This document shows positions 8,853-18,765 of a stretch of DNA of 64,000 nucleotides, one piece after another. A model generated the notes under the pieces. That model made no database searches and had not been told where the DNA came from. It saw only the letters and a list, made by a program, of their open reading frames with translations. The first letter of the stretch is position 1, and the number at the start of each line of letters is the position of its first letter. This DNA comes from Synechococcus sp. MEDNS5 (lineage in GTDB: Bacteria; Cyanobacteriota; Cyanobacteriia; PCC-6307; Cyanobiaceae). Where the stretch lies: the NCBI RefSeq assembly GCF_014279875.1, contig NZ_CP047952.1, positions 434,001-498,000 on the forward strand. The letters run 5' to 3'. The position numbers and the translations under genes were made by a program.

Positions 8853-9350
8853 ATGAGCCAGGTTCTCGTTCTCAATGCGTCCTACGAGCCCCTCAATATC
8901 ACCACCTGGCGTAGGGCCTTGGTTATGATGCTCAAGGGCAAGGCTGAGAGCCTTGAGCATGATCCTGACCGGCTTGTACGCAGTGATTTGCATGTTCCAA
9001 CCGTGATCCGGTTGAGGCAATTCGTGCGTGTTCCGTTCCGTCAGGTTCCCTTGACCCGCCGCAATGTGTTTCAGAGAGACAATCACACCTGTCAGTACTG
9101 CGGCGCCAAGGAGAATCTCTCGATTGATCACGTGATGCCTCGCAGTCGTGGCGGCGGCGACAGCTGGGACAACGTGACCACAGCCTGCATGCGCTGCAAT
9201 GTTCGAAAAGGGAATCGCACGCCCCAGGAAGCAGTGATGCCTCTGCGGAAAATACCAAGAAGACCGCTGAGCAGTCTCAGTTTTGATGCCGTCCGTCAGA
9301 TCGATTCTGGTCGGCACAGTGAGTGGGCCAAATATGTGATCGGCGCCTGA
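8853..9350 (+). CDS. HNH endonuclease family protein
   Basis: A 165-residue protein (start ATG 8853, reading MSQVLVLNASYEPLN) with an HNH nuclease domain. CQYCG (about residues 80-84), the IDHVMPRSRGG core with the metal-binding His, the DNVTTAC Asn, and CMRCN (about 112-116) together form a zinc-stabilised HNH fold. This stand-alone family is widespread in cyanobacteria and chromosomally encoded. The cellular role is not established; nothing nearby suggests an intron, phage or restriction context. Confidence 0.88.
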   Translation: MSQVLVLNASYEPLNITTWRRALVMMLKGKAESLEHDPDRLVRSDLHVPTVIRLRQFVRVPFRQVPLTRRNVFQRDNHTCQYCGAKENLSIDHVMPRSRGGGDSWDNVTTACMRCNVRKGNRTPQEAVMPLRKIPRRPLSSLSFDAVRQIDSGRHSEWAKYVIGA

Positions 9351-9351
9351 T

Positions 9352-10449
9352 TTAGTCGTCTGACTGACGACTGAGCGCTTCGAGTTTGCTGCGCTGTTCC
9401 TCAGCGATACAGGCACCGATGACATCCTCCATTTGTCCCTGGAGCACCGGATCAAGGCTGAAGTTCCGGCCCAGGCGGTGATCCGTGACCCTGTTGTCTT
9501 TGGCGTTGTAGGTGCGGATCTTTTCACTGCGATCGCCTGTGCCCACTTGCGCGCGTCGTGCTGAGCTTTCCCGGGCGTTGGCTTCCGCCAGCTGGCGTTC
9601 GTAGAGCTTGGCCCGCAGAATCTCCATCGCCCGCTCCCGGTTCTGGAGCTGAGATCGCTCCTGGGTGCAAAACACTCGGATTCCGCTGGGGCGATGCATT
9701 AAATCCACGGCGGTTTCGACTTTGTTGACGTTTTGCCCCCCGGCTCCGCCGGAACGTGCAGTGCTGATCTCCAAATCGGCGGGTTCGATCTGGACTTCAA
9801 CAGGGTCGGCCTCTGGCATCACGGCCACGGTGGCTGTGGATGTATGAACGCGCCCCTGCGATTCTGTGGCTGGGACACGCTGCACCCTGTGAACTCCAGC
9901 TTCAAATTTCAGTTCGCTGAACACCGAATCTCCTTTCACCGAGAGGATCAGCTCCTTGAAGCCTCCAAGGTCGGCTTCACTGGCACTCACGGGTTGAACC
10001 GTCCAGCCGCGCCGGCTGCTGAAGCGTTCGTACATCCGTGCCAGATCTCCAGCCCAGAGGCAGGCTTCATCGCCGCCGGCTCCGGCACGGATCTCCAGCA
10101 TCACACTGCGTTCGTCCCGGTGATCTCTCGGCAGCAGTGCCAGGGTGAGCCGCTGAATCAGGGCCTCATGGCGCGTGTCCAGCTCCTCCAACTCCAGTTG
10201 CGCGAGGTTGGCCATTTCCTGATCACCACGGCTATCGCGTAGGAGCTCCCTGGCCTGTTCCCGCTCGGCCTGCACCGATTGCAGGCTGGTGTAATCGTTC
10301 ACCAAGGGTTCGAGTCTGGATCGTTCCCGAGCGATTGATTGCAGACGCGTGGGATCGGAGGCCACGTCTGGATCCGCCAGTTGGCGTTCCAGGTTGTGGA
10401 AACTGTTGCGTGCCGCCTCAAGGCGACTGATCAAGGTCGATGGATCCAT
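9352..10449 (-). CDS. prfA: peptide chain release factor 1
   Basis: RF1 recognises UAA and UAG and hydrolyses peptidyl-tRNA. The catalytic GGQ motif is in [14 protein letters not shown], followed by the typical [18 protein letters not shown] and [10 protein letters not shown] segments. The start is ATG 10449 (MDPSTL, 365 residues); a GTG at 10461 is possible. It is the last gene of the rplQ-truA-rplM-rpsI-rpmE-prfA order, but a strong terminator (10508-10541) sits between rpmE and prfA, so it probably has its own promoter or depends on read-through. Confidence 0.97.
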   Translation of the reverse strand: MDPSTLISRLEAARNSFHNLERQLADPDVASDPTRLQSIARERSRLEPLVNDYTSLQSVQAEREQARELLRDSRGDQEMANLAQLELEELDTRHEALIQRLTLALLPRDHRDERSVMLEIRAGAGGDEACLWAGDLARMYERFSSRRGWTVQPVSASEADLGGFKELILSVKGDSVFSELKFEAGVHRVQRVPATESQGRVHTSTATVAVMPEADPVEVQIEPADLEISTARSGGAGGQNVNKVETAVDLMHRPSGIRVFCTQERSQLQNRERAMEILRAKLYERQLAEANARESSARRAQVGTGDRSEKIRTYNAKDNRVTDHRLGRNFSLDPVLQGQMEDVIGACIAEEQRSKLEALSRQSDD

Positions 10450-10502
10450 TCCCTCAGACACGGAGTTGATGCCTGGTCTGCAACGAACGATGGTGGGTCA
10501 AC

Positions 10503-10541
10503 AAAAACCCCCGAAGGCAGACGCAACCCTGCCTTCGGGGG
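10503..10541 (-). terminator. Rho-independent terminator after rpmE
   Basis: A perfect 13-bp stem (CCCCCGAAGGCAG at 10508-10520 with its complement at 10529-10541) and 8-base loop. On the minus strand it is followed by TTTTTG. It lies 22 bases after the rpmE stop and closes the long ribosomal-protein cluster. Confidence 0.92.
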
Positions 10542-10563
10542 AAAGACCATGGCAAGACAGTGC

Positions 10564-10833
10564 TCAGGCTTCAGCTTTGTCGTCGGCTTTATTGCCGGCT
10601 TTCTTGTCTTCGGCAGCTTTGCCAACTCCGCCCATTCCGTATTTGCGCATGAAGCGATCCACACGCCCCTCGGTATCGAGGATTTTTTGCGTGCCTGTGA
10701 AGAATGGGTGGTTGCCGCTCCACACATCAACGTGGATTTCAGGCTGCGTGGAGCCGGTGGTCATCACCACTTCTCCGTTGCAGATCACCTTGGCATCGGG
10801 ATACCAGGTGGGATGGATTTCGGGCTTGGGCAT
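10564..10833 (-). CDS. rpmE: 50S ribosomal protein L31
   Basis: L31 of 89 residues, beginning MPKPEIHPTWYPDAKVICNG and containing the conserved STQPEIHVDVWSGNHPFFTG segment. The CxxC zinc site of the zinc-binding form is absent, so this is the zinc-independent type. A charged Lys/Ala/Asp-rich tail follows residue 70. It is 8 bases after rpsI and directly before the cluster terminator. Confidence 0.96.
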   Translation of the reverse strand: MPKPEIHPTWYPDAKVICNGEVVMTTGSTQPEIHVDVWSGNHPFFTGTQKILDTEGRVDRFMRKYGMGGVGKAAEDKKAGNKADDKAEA

Positions 10834-10841
10834 GACAGAAA

Positions 10842-11246
10842 TCAGCGCTTGGAGAATTGGGGAGCTTTACGGGCTTTCTTGAGGCCGTACTTGCGACGTT
10901 CCTTGGCCCGTGGATCTCGGCTGAGATGACCTTCGGTCTTCAGGGGCTTGCGGTTGTCAGCTGAAAGCTCACACAAGGCGCGAGCGGCGCCTTGCTTGAT
11001 GGCATCAGCCTGACCGGTCAGACCACCTCCACGCACATTCACCAGAACGTCGTACTCCGTGAGGAGACCCAACGTCTGCAGTGGGGCGCGAACCGCAGCC
11101 AGATAGGCGGGGTTGTAGTTGAGGTAATTATCGCCGGGGCGACCGTTGATGGTGATGGTGCCGTCTCCTGGCACGAGGCGCACGCGGGCCACAGAGGTTT
11201 TGCGGCGGCCGGTACCCCAGTAAACGACTGAATTCGTGGTGCTCAT
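10842..11246 (-). CDS. rpsI: 30S ribosomal protein S9
   Basis: S9 (134 residues) of the small-subunit head, whose basic tail reaches the P-site tRNA. It has the [15 protein letters not shown]-terminus, the [19 protein letters not shown] helix and the [18 protein letters not shown] tail ending in KR. It overlaps the end of rplM by 4 bases, which indicates translational coupling. Confidence 0.97.
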   Translation of the reverse strand: MSTTNSVVYWGTGRRKTSVARVRLVPGDGTITINGRPGDNYLNYNPAYLAAVRAPLQTLGLLTEYDVLVNVRGGGLTGQADAIKQGAARALCELSADNRKPLKTEGHLSRDPRAKERRKYGLKKARKAPQFSKR

Positions 11247-11695
11247 TGGGCAGTAGCGGCGGGATCGAGCTGCAGGGGCTGGGGCTGCTGGGCGGCGTGC
11301 GGATGCTCGGCACCCTTGTACACCTTCAATTTGCGGAACATCTGCCGACCCAGGGCGTTGTGGGGAAGCATGCCTTTGATGGCCTTCTCCACGATCCGCT
11401 CGGGCAGGCGCTCCTGAAGGTGCGCGAAGGTTTCGACCTTCATGCCTCCGGGACGACCGGAGTGGCGGCGGTACAGCTTTTGTTGAGGCTTGTTGCCGCT
11501 CACCCGGATCTTGTCAGCGTTCACCACGACCACGAAATCACCGGTGTCGAGGTGAGGGGTGAAACTGGCTTTGTTCTTGCCGCGGAGCACGGAAGCTACC
11601 TCGGTTGCCAGTCGGCCGAGGGTTTGATTCTCAGCGTCCACCAGATACCACTGGCGGTCGATTGAATCGATGGAAGGGACAGAGGTCTTGTTCAT
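11243..11695 (-). CDS. rplM: 50S ribosomal protein L13
   Basis: L13 (150 residues), an early-assembly large-subunit protein. It shows [19 protein letters not shown] at the N-terminus, the [11 protein letters not shown] motif, and [18 protein letters not shown]. The C-terminus ends in a Gln/Pro/Ala-rich tail. It precedes rpsI with a 4-base overlap, as usual for this pair. Confidence 0.97.
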   Translation of the reverse strand: MNKTSVPSIDSIDRQWYLVDAENQTLGRLATEVASVLRGKNKASFTPHLDTGDFVVVVNADKIRVSGNKPQQKLYRRHSGRPGGMKVETFAHLQERLPERIVEKAIKGMLPHNALGRQMFRKLKVYKGAEHPHAAQQPQPLQLDPAATAQ

Positions 11696-11850
11696 CGCGC
11701 CGGCATGCCGGTTCTGATATGCCCCGTCGCGAGCGACGAAGCTGGGCAGGGAGCGTTGGTTACGCCGTGGCGTTCCAACCAGAGCTCAAAGATCGACTCT
11801 ACCTTGTCGCCGTAACCCCATCCTCTCAATGTGGGTGGGTGTGGTGCGGT

Positions 11851-12756
11851 TCAGGTGCTGAATCGCCAGCCCGGAGGATCCGGAGGCGGATCTTCCGATG
11901 CCAGACAAAAAGTCGGTTGGCAATCATACCAGCCGCCTTTGCTGAAGATGGTGTCTTCGTAGCCTGCTCTGAGCAGGCACAGGCCCTGAGGTGGGGCCCC
12001 GTCTCTCACCTCTTCGCGCCGTCGTTCCCGCCAGCGGCGCTCGAACTGTTCCGGGGTCAGTCGATGTTCACCAACGGCGACCAGTTGCCCCATTAACAGG
12101 CGCACCATTCCATAGAGGAACCCGCTGGCCTGAATCTCCAGGTCAATCAGATCGCCACGCCGTTGAACGGAGACATCCTGAATGGTGGTTCGAGAGTGAG
12201 CTCTGCGGCTTCCAGCGCGCTGGAAAGCTGCAAAGTCATGACTGCCGAGCATTCCCTCCAAGGCCTCAGCCATTGCTTGGTCATCAAGACGCGCTTTGTA
12301 GCGATGCCAGCTCCAGGGTGCGAGAAAGAGATTGGGTCTGCGGCCGTTGTAGAGGGTGTAGCGATAGCGCCGGTAGGTGGCCGAGTAGCAGGCATGCCAC
12401 GAGAGAGGTCGTTCCACGGCCTCGCGGACCCTGATGCTGGCGGGTAGCCGGCCATTCAATGCTGGAGCCCAGCGACTGGCAGGAATCGGGCCGCTGCTGT
12501 CGAAATGCACCACCTGTCCGGCCGCGTGCACGCCGGCGTCAGTGCGGCCAGCGGCGACGGCATGGACTGGACGATGGGGGTCGAGATCTGCGATGGCCTG
12601 TTCAAGCACGCCCTGCACGCTTGTGCCCTGACGTTGCCGCTGCCAGCCACAAAAAAACGACCCCGCGTATTGGAGGCTGAGAGCAATCCGCTGAGGGGGA
12701 TCGGCTTCAGGTCCGGGTCGGGGGTCGTGAATCGTGCTCTGATCCGAAGGGTTCAG
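11851..12756 (-). CDS. truA: tRNA pseudouridine(38-40) synthase, apparently with a CTG start
   Basis: TruA converts U38-U40 of the tRNA anticodon arm to pseudouridine. The catalytic Asp is in [11 protein letters not shown], and the conserved N-terminal strand reads [16 protein letters not shown]. This strand lies upstream of the first usual start codon in the frame (GTG 12618), so that start is too late. The frame stays open to a TGA just before position 12760. Between them there is no ATG, GTG or TTG. A CTG at 12756 overlaps the rplQ stop as CTGA; an ATT at 12732 is another candidate. From CTG the protein is 301 residues. Confidence 0.85.
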   Translation of the reverse strand: MNPSDQSTIHDPRPGPEADPPQRIALSLQYAGSFFCGWQRQRQGTSVQGVLEQAIADLDPHRPVHAVAAGRTDAGVHAAGQVVHFDSSGPIPASRWAPALNGRLPASIRVREAVERPLSWHACYSATYRRYRYTLYNGRRPNLFLAPWSWHRYKARLDDQAMAEALEGMLGSHDFAAFQRAGSRRAHSRTTIQDVSVQRRGDLIDLEIQASGFLYGMVRLLMGQLVAVGEHRLTPEQFERRWRERRREEVRDGAPPQGLCLLRAGYEDTIFSKGGWYDCQPTFCLASEDPPPDPPGWRFST

Positions 12757-13103
12757 ACCAACTCAATGATGGCCATCTCGGCATTGTCGCCACGGCGGCG
12801 GACCGTGCGGGTGATCCGGGTGTAACCGCCCTTGCGATCGCTGTAGCGGTCGGGGGCTTTTTCAAAGAGAGCATGCACGAGCTGCTTGTCGTACACGTAG
12901 CCGAGCACCCTTCGGCGAGACGCCAGGCTGCCCTCTTTTGCCAAGGTGATCATCCGCTCGGCTTCATCCCTCAGGGCCTTGGCACGAGCCTTGGTTGTCG
13001 TAACCCTGCCTTCGCGGATAAGCTGCGTGGTCAGGCCACGCAACATGGCTTTGCGTTGGTCAGCTGGGCGGCCCAGCTGAGGAACTCGACATTGGTGACG
13101 CAT
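12753..13103 (-). CDS. rplQ: 50S ribosomal protein L17
   Basis: L17 (116 residues) near the peptide exit tunnel. It begins [20 protein letters not shown] and carries the [18 protein letters not shown] helix and [19 protein letters not shown] near its end. It is 36 bases after rpoA, as in the alpha operon of most bacteria, and its stop overlaps the apparent CTG start of truA. Confidence 0.97.
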   Translation of the reverse strand: MRHQCRVPQLGRPADQRKAMLRGLTTQLIREGRVTTTKARAKALRDEAERMITLAKEGSLASRRRVLGYVYDKQLVHALFEKAPDRYSDRKGGYTRITRTVRRRGDNAEMAIIELV

Positions 13104-13139
13104 GGTTCGGGTGAGGTCTGGGAATGGAGTGAGAAACGA

Positions 13140-14078
13140 TCAGGCGCTGGTGCGACTTTGGGGGATCTGGATGCCGATGCGCTCGAGGGCCTCGATCACT
13201 TCGTCAGCAGACTTGGATCCGAAGTTCTTGATTTCCAGCAGATCCTCATAGCTGAAGCCCATGAGATCGGAAACCGAATTCACTTGAGCTCGCTTCAGGC
13301 AGTTGTAAGCACGAACCGAGAGGTTAAGTTCCTCGAGAGGAATCTGAGCCTCAGCCGTGGGCTCGGGTTCGGCGCTGACCTCTTCGACCATGGTGACAGT
13401 GGCCAGTGGCTGAAACAGCTCGATCAGCTGATTGGCAGCCTCTGCAATGGCATCGTCTGGGGTGATGGATCCATCGGTCACCACCTCCATGCGCAGACGC
13501 TCTCGGGCGGATCCGCCTTCGGCAACGGCCGTCTCGTCGATGGTGAAGTTCACCCGATGCACCGGCATGAACACGGCATCGATCTGCAGAAGGTCGATGG
13601 CACTGGTGTCTTCGTTGTGGCGATCCACCGGCCTGTAGCCGATGCCCCGCTCCACATGCACCTCGAGCTCGAGGCTGTAACCATCGCTAACGGTGGCGAT
13701 GGCACGCTCTCCGTCCACCACCTGGACCTGAGATGAGAACTGCAGGTCTCGGGCCTTCACGGTTGCAGGTCCGGCGACCACCAAGCGTCCGATTTCCAGC
13801 TCGCTCGTGCGACTGTTCACCGTGATCTGCTTGCAGTTCAGGAGAATGTCGAGAACATCCTCGCGAACTCCTGGGATGGTGGCGTATTCGTGATTGACAC
13901 CGGCAATCCTCACGGCAGTGACTGCTGTGCCCTCGAGGTTGCCCATCAGCACACGCCGCAGGGAGTTGCCAAGGGTCGTGGCCTGACCACGCTCCAAGGG
14001 GCCGATGAGAAACACACCGGTTTGCGAGCGATCGTCAGCGATCTGATGCTCGATACGGTCGATCTGGTATTGCAACAC
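13140..14078 (-). CDS. rpoA: DNA-directed RNA polymerase subunit alpha
   Basis: The alpha subunit (312 residues) that nucleates core RNA polymerase. The N-terminal assembly domain has [20 protein letters not shown], and the C-terminal DNA- and activator-binding domain has [19 protein letters not shown] and [18 protein letters not shown]. Both domains are intact, joined by an acidic linker ([15 protein letters not shown]). It lies between rpsK and rplQ, the standard alpha-operon place. Confidence 0.98.
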   Translation of the reverse strand: MLQYQIDRIEHQIADDRSQTGVFLIGPLERGQATTLGNSLRRVLMGNLEGTAVTAVRIAGVNHEYATIPGVREDVLDILLNCKQITVNSRTSELEIGRLVVAGPATVKARDLQFSSQVQVVDGERAIATVSDGYSLELEVHVERGIGYRPVDRHNEDTSAIDLLQIDAVFMPVHRVNFTIDETAVAEGGSARERLRMEVVTDGSITPDDAIAEAANQLIELFQPLATVTMVEEVSAEPEPTAEAQIPLEELNLSVRAYNCLKRAQVNSVSDLMGFSYEDLLEIKNFGSKSADEVIEALERIGIQIPQSRTSA

Positions 14079-14123
14079 GGTCTGAGGCGGGGGGAGAGAG
14101 GGACCTGAACGGAAACGTGTGGA

Positions 14124-14516
14124 TCAGACGCGGCGACGCTTGGCACGGCGGCAGCCGTTGTGGGGCAACGGCGTGACGTCCCTGATCAGGGTGATCTCCA
14201 GGCCGGCGACCTGAAGAGCACGAATGGCGGTTTCCCGCCCGGAGCCGGGGCCACGAACGAGAACTTCGATCTGGCGCATCCCCTGATCGAGTGCGCGACG
14301 GGCCGCGGCTTCGGCTGCGGTCTGCGCTGCGAAGGGTGTGCCTTTTCGGGCACCCTTGAAACCGCTGGCGCCAGCCGACGACCAGGAGATGACCTCACCG
14401 GTGGTGTCGGTAATCGAGACGATCGTGTTATTGAACGTGCTCTGGATATGGGCGACGCCGTTGGGGACGTTGCGCTTGGCCTTCTTCGGGCCGGATTTCT
14501 TGACGGTCTTGGCCAT
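14124..14516 (-). CDS. rpsK: 30S ribosomal protein S11
   Basis: S11 (130 residues), located on the small-subunit platform at the mRNA exit. Recognisable by [19 protein letters not shown], the [19 protein letters not shown] segment and the [18 protein letters not shown]-terminus. It sits between rpsM and rpoA. Confidence 0.98.
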   Translation of the reverse strand: MAKTVKKSGPKKAKRNVPNGVAHIQSTFNNTIVSITDTTGEVISWSSAGASGFKGARKGTPFAAQTAAEAAARRALDQGMRQIEVLVRGPGSGRETAIRALQVAGLEITLIRDVTPLPHNGCRRAKRRRV

Positions 14517-14573
14517 GGGCCTGGGGGTGATGGGAGCTGGAGGAACGGAGCGATCCGAACGAGCGCGGGAGGC

Positions 14574-14939
14574 TTACTTCTTCTTACCGGCCACGGTCTT
14601 ACGGGCGCCGCGACGGGTTCGGGCGTTGGTGCGGGTCCGCTGGCCGCGAACCGGCAGGCTCATGCGGTGACGGCGGCCACGCAAACAGCCGATGTCCTGC
14701 AGACGCTTGAGGGCCATGCCCTCCTGCCGGCGCAGATCACCCTCGATCGTGAAGGCTTCGGTGGCACCACGCAGTTTCTGCACGTCACCATCCTCGAGAT
14801 CCTTGACGCGGATGTCGGGATTGACCCCGGTCTTGGAGAGGATGGTTTTGGCCCGGGTAAGGCCGATTCCGTAGATGTAGGTGAGGGCGACTTCGATCCG
14901 CTTGTCGCGGGGAATGTCGACACCAGCAATCCGTGCCAC
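14574..14939 (-). CDS. rpsM: 30S ribosomal protein S13
   Basis: S13 (121 residues) in the 30S head, contacting the 50S bridge and the P-site. It begins [19 protein letters not shown] and contains [14 protein letters not shown] and the basic [13 protein letters not shown] tail, ending GKKK. It follows rpmJ with a gap of 74 bases. Confidence 0.98.
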   Translation of the reverse strand: MARIAGVDIPRDKRIEVALTYIYGIGLTRAKTILSKTGVNPDIRVKDLEDGDVQKLRGATEAFTIEGDLRRQEGMALKRLQDIGCLRGRRHRMSLPVRGQRTRTNARTRRGARKTVAGKKK

Positions 14940-15013
14940 TGAGCTAATAATCGAGGGGGACAGTTGCCGCCTTAGGCGGCGAATGGGCGATCAGAATTCC
15001 AGACGACGGGCGT

Positions 15014-15127
15014 TCAGCCCTGACGCTGCTTGTGCTTAGGGTTCTCGCAGATCACCATGACGCGGCCATGGCGACGAATCACCCGGCACTTGTCGCACAT
15101 TTTCTTGACCGAGGCGCGCACCTTCAT
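15014..15127 (-). CDS. rpmJ: 50S ribosomal protein L36
   Basis: A 37-residue protein read directly on the minus strand (ATG at 15127-15125, TGA at 15016-15014). It begins [19 protein letters not shown] and ends PKHKQRQG. The zinc ligands Cys-x-x-Cys, a later Cys and a His are all present, so it is the zinc-binding form. It lies between adk and rpsM. infA, often found between adk and rpmJ, is missing: the 47 bases before rpmJ cannot hold it. Confidence 0.97.
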   Translation of the reverse strand: MKVRASVKKMCDKCRVIRRHGRVMVICENPKHKQRQG

Positions 15128-15174
15128 TGGGTGTGGCTCTCCAAAATTCCAAACAGCTAACCTACCACAGTGGG

Positions 15175-15726
15175 TCAAGCCAGACTTGCTTCAAGTCTTG
15201 TCGTGATGGCTTCCACGCTGCCCTGGGCATCAACCGCGATCAAGAGTCCCTTGCTTCGGTAGTAGTCGATCAAAGGAGCGGTCTGCTCCCGATACACCTC
15301 GAGACGATTGCGGATCACGGACTCGTTGTCGTCCGCTCGACCCCGGCCTAGAAGTCGTTCGACGAGTACCTCGTCGTCGAGTTCCAGCAGGACAACTGTT
15401 TCGATGCTTTGCTGTAGTTCTCCGAGCAGAGGCTCCAATGCCTCAGCTTGAGCAACGTTTCTAGGAAAGCCGTCGAGCAGCCAGCCCTGACCGTTCAGCG
15501 CCGTGAGCTGGGAACGGACGATGGCGAGAACCAGGTCGTCGCTGACGAGTTCGCCGCGGTTCATGACCGCTTCCGCCTCCTTGCCAAGGGAGCTGCCTGC
15601 TGACACCTCCGAGCGCAGCAGGTCGCCGGTGGAGAGATGGCGAAGCCCGTGGGTGTCGCAGAGGCGTGAAGCCTGGGTACCCTTGCCGGCCCCTGGTGGG
15701 CCGATGAACAGCAGACGTTGCTTCAT
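15175..15726 (-). CDS. adk: adenylate kinase
   Basis: Adk (183 residues) interconverts AMP + ATP and 2 ADP. The P-loop is [13 protein letters not shown] (about residues 6-18), the AMP-binding region has [14 protein letters not shown], and [15 protein letters not shown] is conserved. The LID is short ([14 protein letters not shown]), with no zinc cysteines, as in short-form kinases. It follows secY in the spc operon order. Confidence 0.97.
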   Translation of the reverse strand: MKQRLLFIGPPGAGKGTQASRLCDTHGLRHLSTGDLLRSEVSAGSSLGKEAEAVMNRGELVSDDLVLAIVRSQLTALNGQGWLLDGFPRNVAQAEALEPLLGELQQSIETVVLLELDDEVLVERLLGRGRADDNESVIRNRLEVYREQTAPLIDYYRSKGLLIAVDAQGSVEAITTRLEASLA

Positions 15727-15818
15727 GGTGTCAATGGGATGGGGCAGGAGTTAAGGCAATGGGACGGCACGATTTCGTGCCTGACTCGTTCCTAAAGCGT
15801 TACGAGATAGTGCTCTTG

Positions 15819-17138
15819 CTATTCGCGAACCATTCCTTCGTAGCGCTGGGAGATCACGTAGGTCTGCACCTGTTTGGCGGTGTCGATGGCGACGCCGACC
15901 AGGATCAACAGTGATGTTGCGCCCAGTCCTTGGAATGTGGTGACGCTGGTGGCGCGCTCGACGGCGGAGGGAATGATGGCCACAGCCCCAAGGAATAAGC
16001 CGCCGAGCAGGGTGAGTCGATTTTTCACACCCTCGAGATAGCTGGCTGTGGCGCTCCCGGGGCGGACCCCTGGGATGGCGACCCCACCACGTTTGAGATT
16101 GGTAGCGACCTCAGTCGGATTAAAGGTGAGCGAGGCGTAGAAGTAGGAGAATCCCAGGATCAACGAGAAAAACAGCAGTGCGTAAGGCCAAGGGTTGGAT
16201 GCACTCGGATTCAATGCGCTCGCTGCGGTGATCAGCAGAGGGTTTTGACTGAAATTGGCGATTGTGATCGGCAGAAAGATCAGCGCAGAAGCGAAAATGA
16301 TCGGCATCACGCCACCTGCATTCAGCTTGAGAGGCAGATAGCTCTGACGGTTTGGCAAGAGGGCTGATCCTCCAACCTGACGCTTGGCACTCACGATCGG
16401 AAGCCGCCTGGCTCCTTCCTGAACGAAGATGATTCCAACGATCGTGACCAGAAACACCAGCACGAGAACGATGATTCCAAACACGTCGTTACGGTCGCCG
16501 GTTTGGGCCTTTTCGATCGTGGAGCCAAGAGCCTGAGGCAGGGTGGCCACGATGTTGAGAAAGATCACCAAGGAGGCTCCTTGGCCGATCCCACGCTCGG
16601 TGATCACTTCGCTGATCCACATCACAATCATCGACCCGGTCACCAAGGCCAGAGCTGTCTGAGTAATGAAGACGCTGTCTGACAGTCCTTCAAGCGCGTA
16701 GGGACGGAGAATCACTGCGAAGATCACGCTCTGAATTAGTCCCCAGCCCAGCGCCACGTAGCGGGTGATCTGGGCGATTTTGCGTCGACCGGCTTCTCCC
16801 TCATTTTTCTGCAGGTCTTCGAGTTGGGGCAGAGACGCTGTCAGCAGCTGCAGGATGATCGAAGCGTTAATGAAAGGGAGAATTCCGAGGGCAAAGATTC
16901 CCAGCGTGGAGATACCTCCACCTGTGAAGATGTCGAGGAAGCCAATCAACTGCCCTCCCTGTTGAATGAACTGCTGGAAGGCCACACGGTCGATCCCTGG
17001 CATGGGGATGTAGATGCCGAGGCGCACCAACATCAGCAAACCCAGAGTGGTGAGAACCCGGCCGCGCAGCTCCGGATTCTGCACCAGTTGGGTGATGACT
17101 TCAGCGGCACTGGGGTTGCGTCCCCGACTGACGAGCAT
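15819..17138 (-). CDS. secY: preprotein translocase subunit SecY
   Basis: The channel-forming subunit (439 residues) of the Sec translocon in plasma and thylakoid membranes. About ten hydrophobic helices alternate with short loops; the conserved N-terminal LGLLMLVRLGIYIPMPGID and the plug-region LGIFALGILPFINASIILQLL are clear. It lies between rplO and adk. The 106-base gap to rplO is long for this cluster. Confidence 0.98.
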   Translation of the reverse strand: MLVSRGRNPSAAEVITQLVQNPELRGRVLTTLGLLMLVRLGIYIPMPGIDRVAFQQFIQQGGQLIGFLDIFTGGGISTLGIFALGILPFINASIILQLLTASLPQLEDLQKNEGEAGRRKIAQITRYVALGWGLIQSVIFAVILRPYALEGLSDSVFITQTALALVTGSMIVMWISEVITERGIGQGASLVIFLNIVATLPQALGSTIEKAQTGDRNDVFGIIVLVLVFLVTIVGIIFVQEGARRLPIVSAKRQVGGSALLPNRQSYLPLKLNAGGVMPIIFASALIFLPITIANFSQNPLLITAASALNPSASNPWPYALLFFSLILGFSYFYASLTFNPTEVATNLKRGGVAIPGVRPGSATASYLEGVKNRLTLLGGLFLGAVAIIPSAVERATSVTTFQGLGATSLLILVGVAIDTAKQVQTYVISQRYEGMVRE

Positions 17139-17244
17139 GAAACAGAGAGCGTGGGTTTGGGCTTGATGCAGGAAAGCCGTCCGTGGATCGAAATCCTGCG
17201 GACGGCTCAGACCTTAGAGCTGGGCGGCATGACCTTGAAGGGTC

Positions 17245-17697
17245 TCACTCAGGAAGTTCGCAGGTTCCACCGGCGGCTTCGATCTTGGTGCGGGCTGATG
17301 CCGTGAAGGCGGCAGCCTGAACCGTGAGTTTGGCCTTCAGTTCTCCATTCCCCAAAATTTTCAAGGGATGCTTGGGGCTTGTGACGATGCCGTCCTTCAC
17401 CAACGAGTCGAGATTGACTGTGCTGCCTGCCTTGAGGTCATTCAGGGCCGACACATTCACCACAGTGAACTGCTTGGGGTTCACTAGGGGAAAGTGCTTC
17501 AGCTTCGGGACTCGGCGGTACAGGGGCATCTGGCCGCCCTCGAAGCCAGGGCGCGTTGGCCGGCCCGAGCGGGACTTCTGACCGCGCATGCCGAAGCCGC
17601 AGCTTGCGCCTTGGCCAGCGGCAATGCCGCGACCTTTGCGCAGTTTGCGGCGACGGGCGCCTTTGTTGGATTTGAGGGATTCGAGTCGGAGAGTCAT
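17245..17697 (-). CDS. rplO: 50S ribosomal protein L15
   Basis: L15 (150 residues), with the Gly/Arg-rich N-terminal extension that threads into 23S rRNA ([19 protein letters not shown], then [10 protein letters not shown]) and a globular C-terminal domain. It lies directly after rpsE (5-base gap). No rpmD (L30) gene lies between them, as is usual for cyanobacteria. Confidence 0.98.
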   Translation of the reverse strand: MTLRLESLKSNKGARRRKLRKGRGIAAGQGASCGFGMRGQKSRSGRPTRPGFEGGQMPLYRRVPKLKHFPLVNPKQFTVVNVSALNDLKAGSTVNLDSLVKDGIVTSPKHPLKILGNGELKAKLTVQAAAFTASARTKIEAAGGTCELPE

Positions 17698-17702
17698 GGG
17701 AA

Positions 17703-18350
17703 TCAGGAGTAGATCTGCTCGAGGGAGATCCCCCGTTCCTTGGCGGTCTCCTTGTGGGTGCGGAGACTGTCCAGAGCCACCATGGCGGCTCGCGCGTTGT
17801 TAAGGGGAGTCTTGCTGCCCAGGCGCTTGGCCAGCACGTTCTTGATGCCGGCGAGCTCAAGAACCGTGCGGATCGAGCCGCCGGCGATCACACCCGTGCC
17901 GGGAGCGGCGGGGCGGATCAGCACGCTGGCGGCTCCATCACGCCCGTTGGAGAGGGTGGGAATTGAGTTGTGGCGAGTGAGCGGCACTTTCACGAGGTGC
18001 TTTTTGCCATCGGCAACGCCCTTGCGGACGGCCCCGATCACATCACCGGCCTTGCCGACGCCGACACCCACCTGTCCACGCTCGTTTCCGACGACGACGA
18101 TGGCGCGGAAACTCATTTTCTTACCACCTTTAACGGTCTTGGAGACCCGGCGGATCTGAACCACGCGCTCCTGCCATTCGGAGTCGCGCTCCTGGTTGCG
18201 GCGGTCACCGCGACGGCCACCACGACGGTCTCCGCGGTCACTGCGTCCACCGCCGCCGCGGCGCTGCTCCTGCTGTCCTTCGGCGGCTGCCGGGACATCA
18301 GCCGCCGATGGGATGTCGTTTGGGTTGGTCTGAGGGTTGGAATCGGTCAT
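17703..18350 (-). CDS. rpsE: 30S ribosomal protein S5
   Basis: S5 (215 residues) shapes the mRNA entry channel and affects decoding accuracy. The core starts near residue 58 ([21 protein letters not shown]) and includes [16 protein letters not shown] and [10 protein letters not shown]. The first 55 or so residues form an unstructured extension with [19 protein letters not shown]-type sequence, longer than in E. coli and likely to contact RNA. Confidence 0.98.
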   Translation of the reverse strand: MTDSNPQTNPNDIPSAADVPAAAEGQQEQRRGGGGRSDRGDRRGGRRGDRRNQERDSEWQERVVQIRRVSKTVKGGKKMSFRAIVVVGNERGQVGVGVGKAGDVIGAVRKGVADGKKHLVKVPLTRHNSIPTLSNGRDGAASVLIRPAAPGTGVIAGGSIRTVLELAGIKNVLAKRLGSKTPLNNARAAMVALDSLRTHKETAKERGISLEQIYS

Positions 18351-18363
18351 GTTGAGAGCAGGA

Positions 18364-18732
18364 TCAGAACTGAAGGCCCGCTTCCCGGGCGGCGTCGGCG
18401 AGGGCTTTCACCCGGCCGTGATACAGGTTGCCGCCACGATCGAAGACCACCTGTTGGATGCCCTTGGCCAGGGCGCGTTTGGCGACGAGCTCGCCAACGA
18501 CGATGGAAGCATCGCAGGTGCTCCCTGTGTCCTTGAGGCTCGTGCGCACGTCCTTGTCAAGCGTCGATGCCGAGCAGAGCGTGCTCTGGGCCGCATCGTC
18601 GATGACCTGGGCGTAGATGTGGCTGTTGGAGCGAAACACAGCCAACCGGGGACGATCGGCGGTGCCGCTGAGATGGCGACGCAGGCGCCGGTGGCGCTTC
18701 TGGGTCTGTTGTTTGCGAGAGATGGTCGACAT
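18364..18732 (-). CDS. rplR: 50S ribosomal protein L18
   Basis: L18 (122 residues), which binds 5S rRNA together with L5. Conserved parts are [32 protein letters not shown] and the C-terminal [21 protein letters not shown]. It is 13 bases upstream of rpsE in the spc order. Confidence 0.97.
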   Translation of the reverse strand: MSTISRKQQTQKRHRRLRRHLSGTADRPRLAVFRSNSHIYAQVIDDAAQSTLCSASTLDKDVRTSLKDTGSTCDASIVVGELVAKRALAKGIQQVVFDRGGNLYHGRVKALADAAREAGLQF

Positions 18733-18765
18733 GGTGGGTTATGCGGAGGAGTGTCTGGCGGGGAA

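Noticed and set aside
8853-9350. HNH protein as part of a restriction or homing system.
   Set aside because: No methyltransferase, intron structure or phage genes are nearby; the family is a common chromosomal one in cyanobacteria.
12456-12686. Possible frameshift in truA (an alternative frame opens with [17 protein letters not shown]).
   Set aside because: The main frame is continuous through the conserved [12 protein letters not shown] strand back to position 12756, so no frameshift is needed; only the start codon is unusual.
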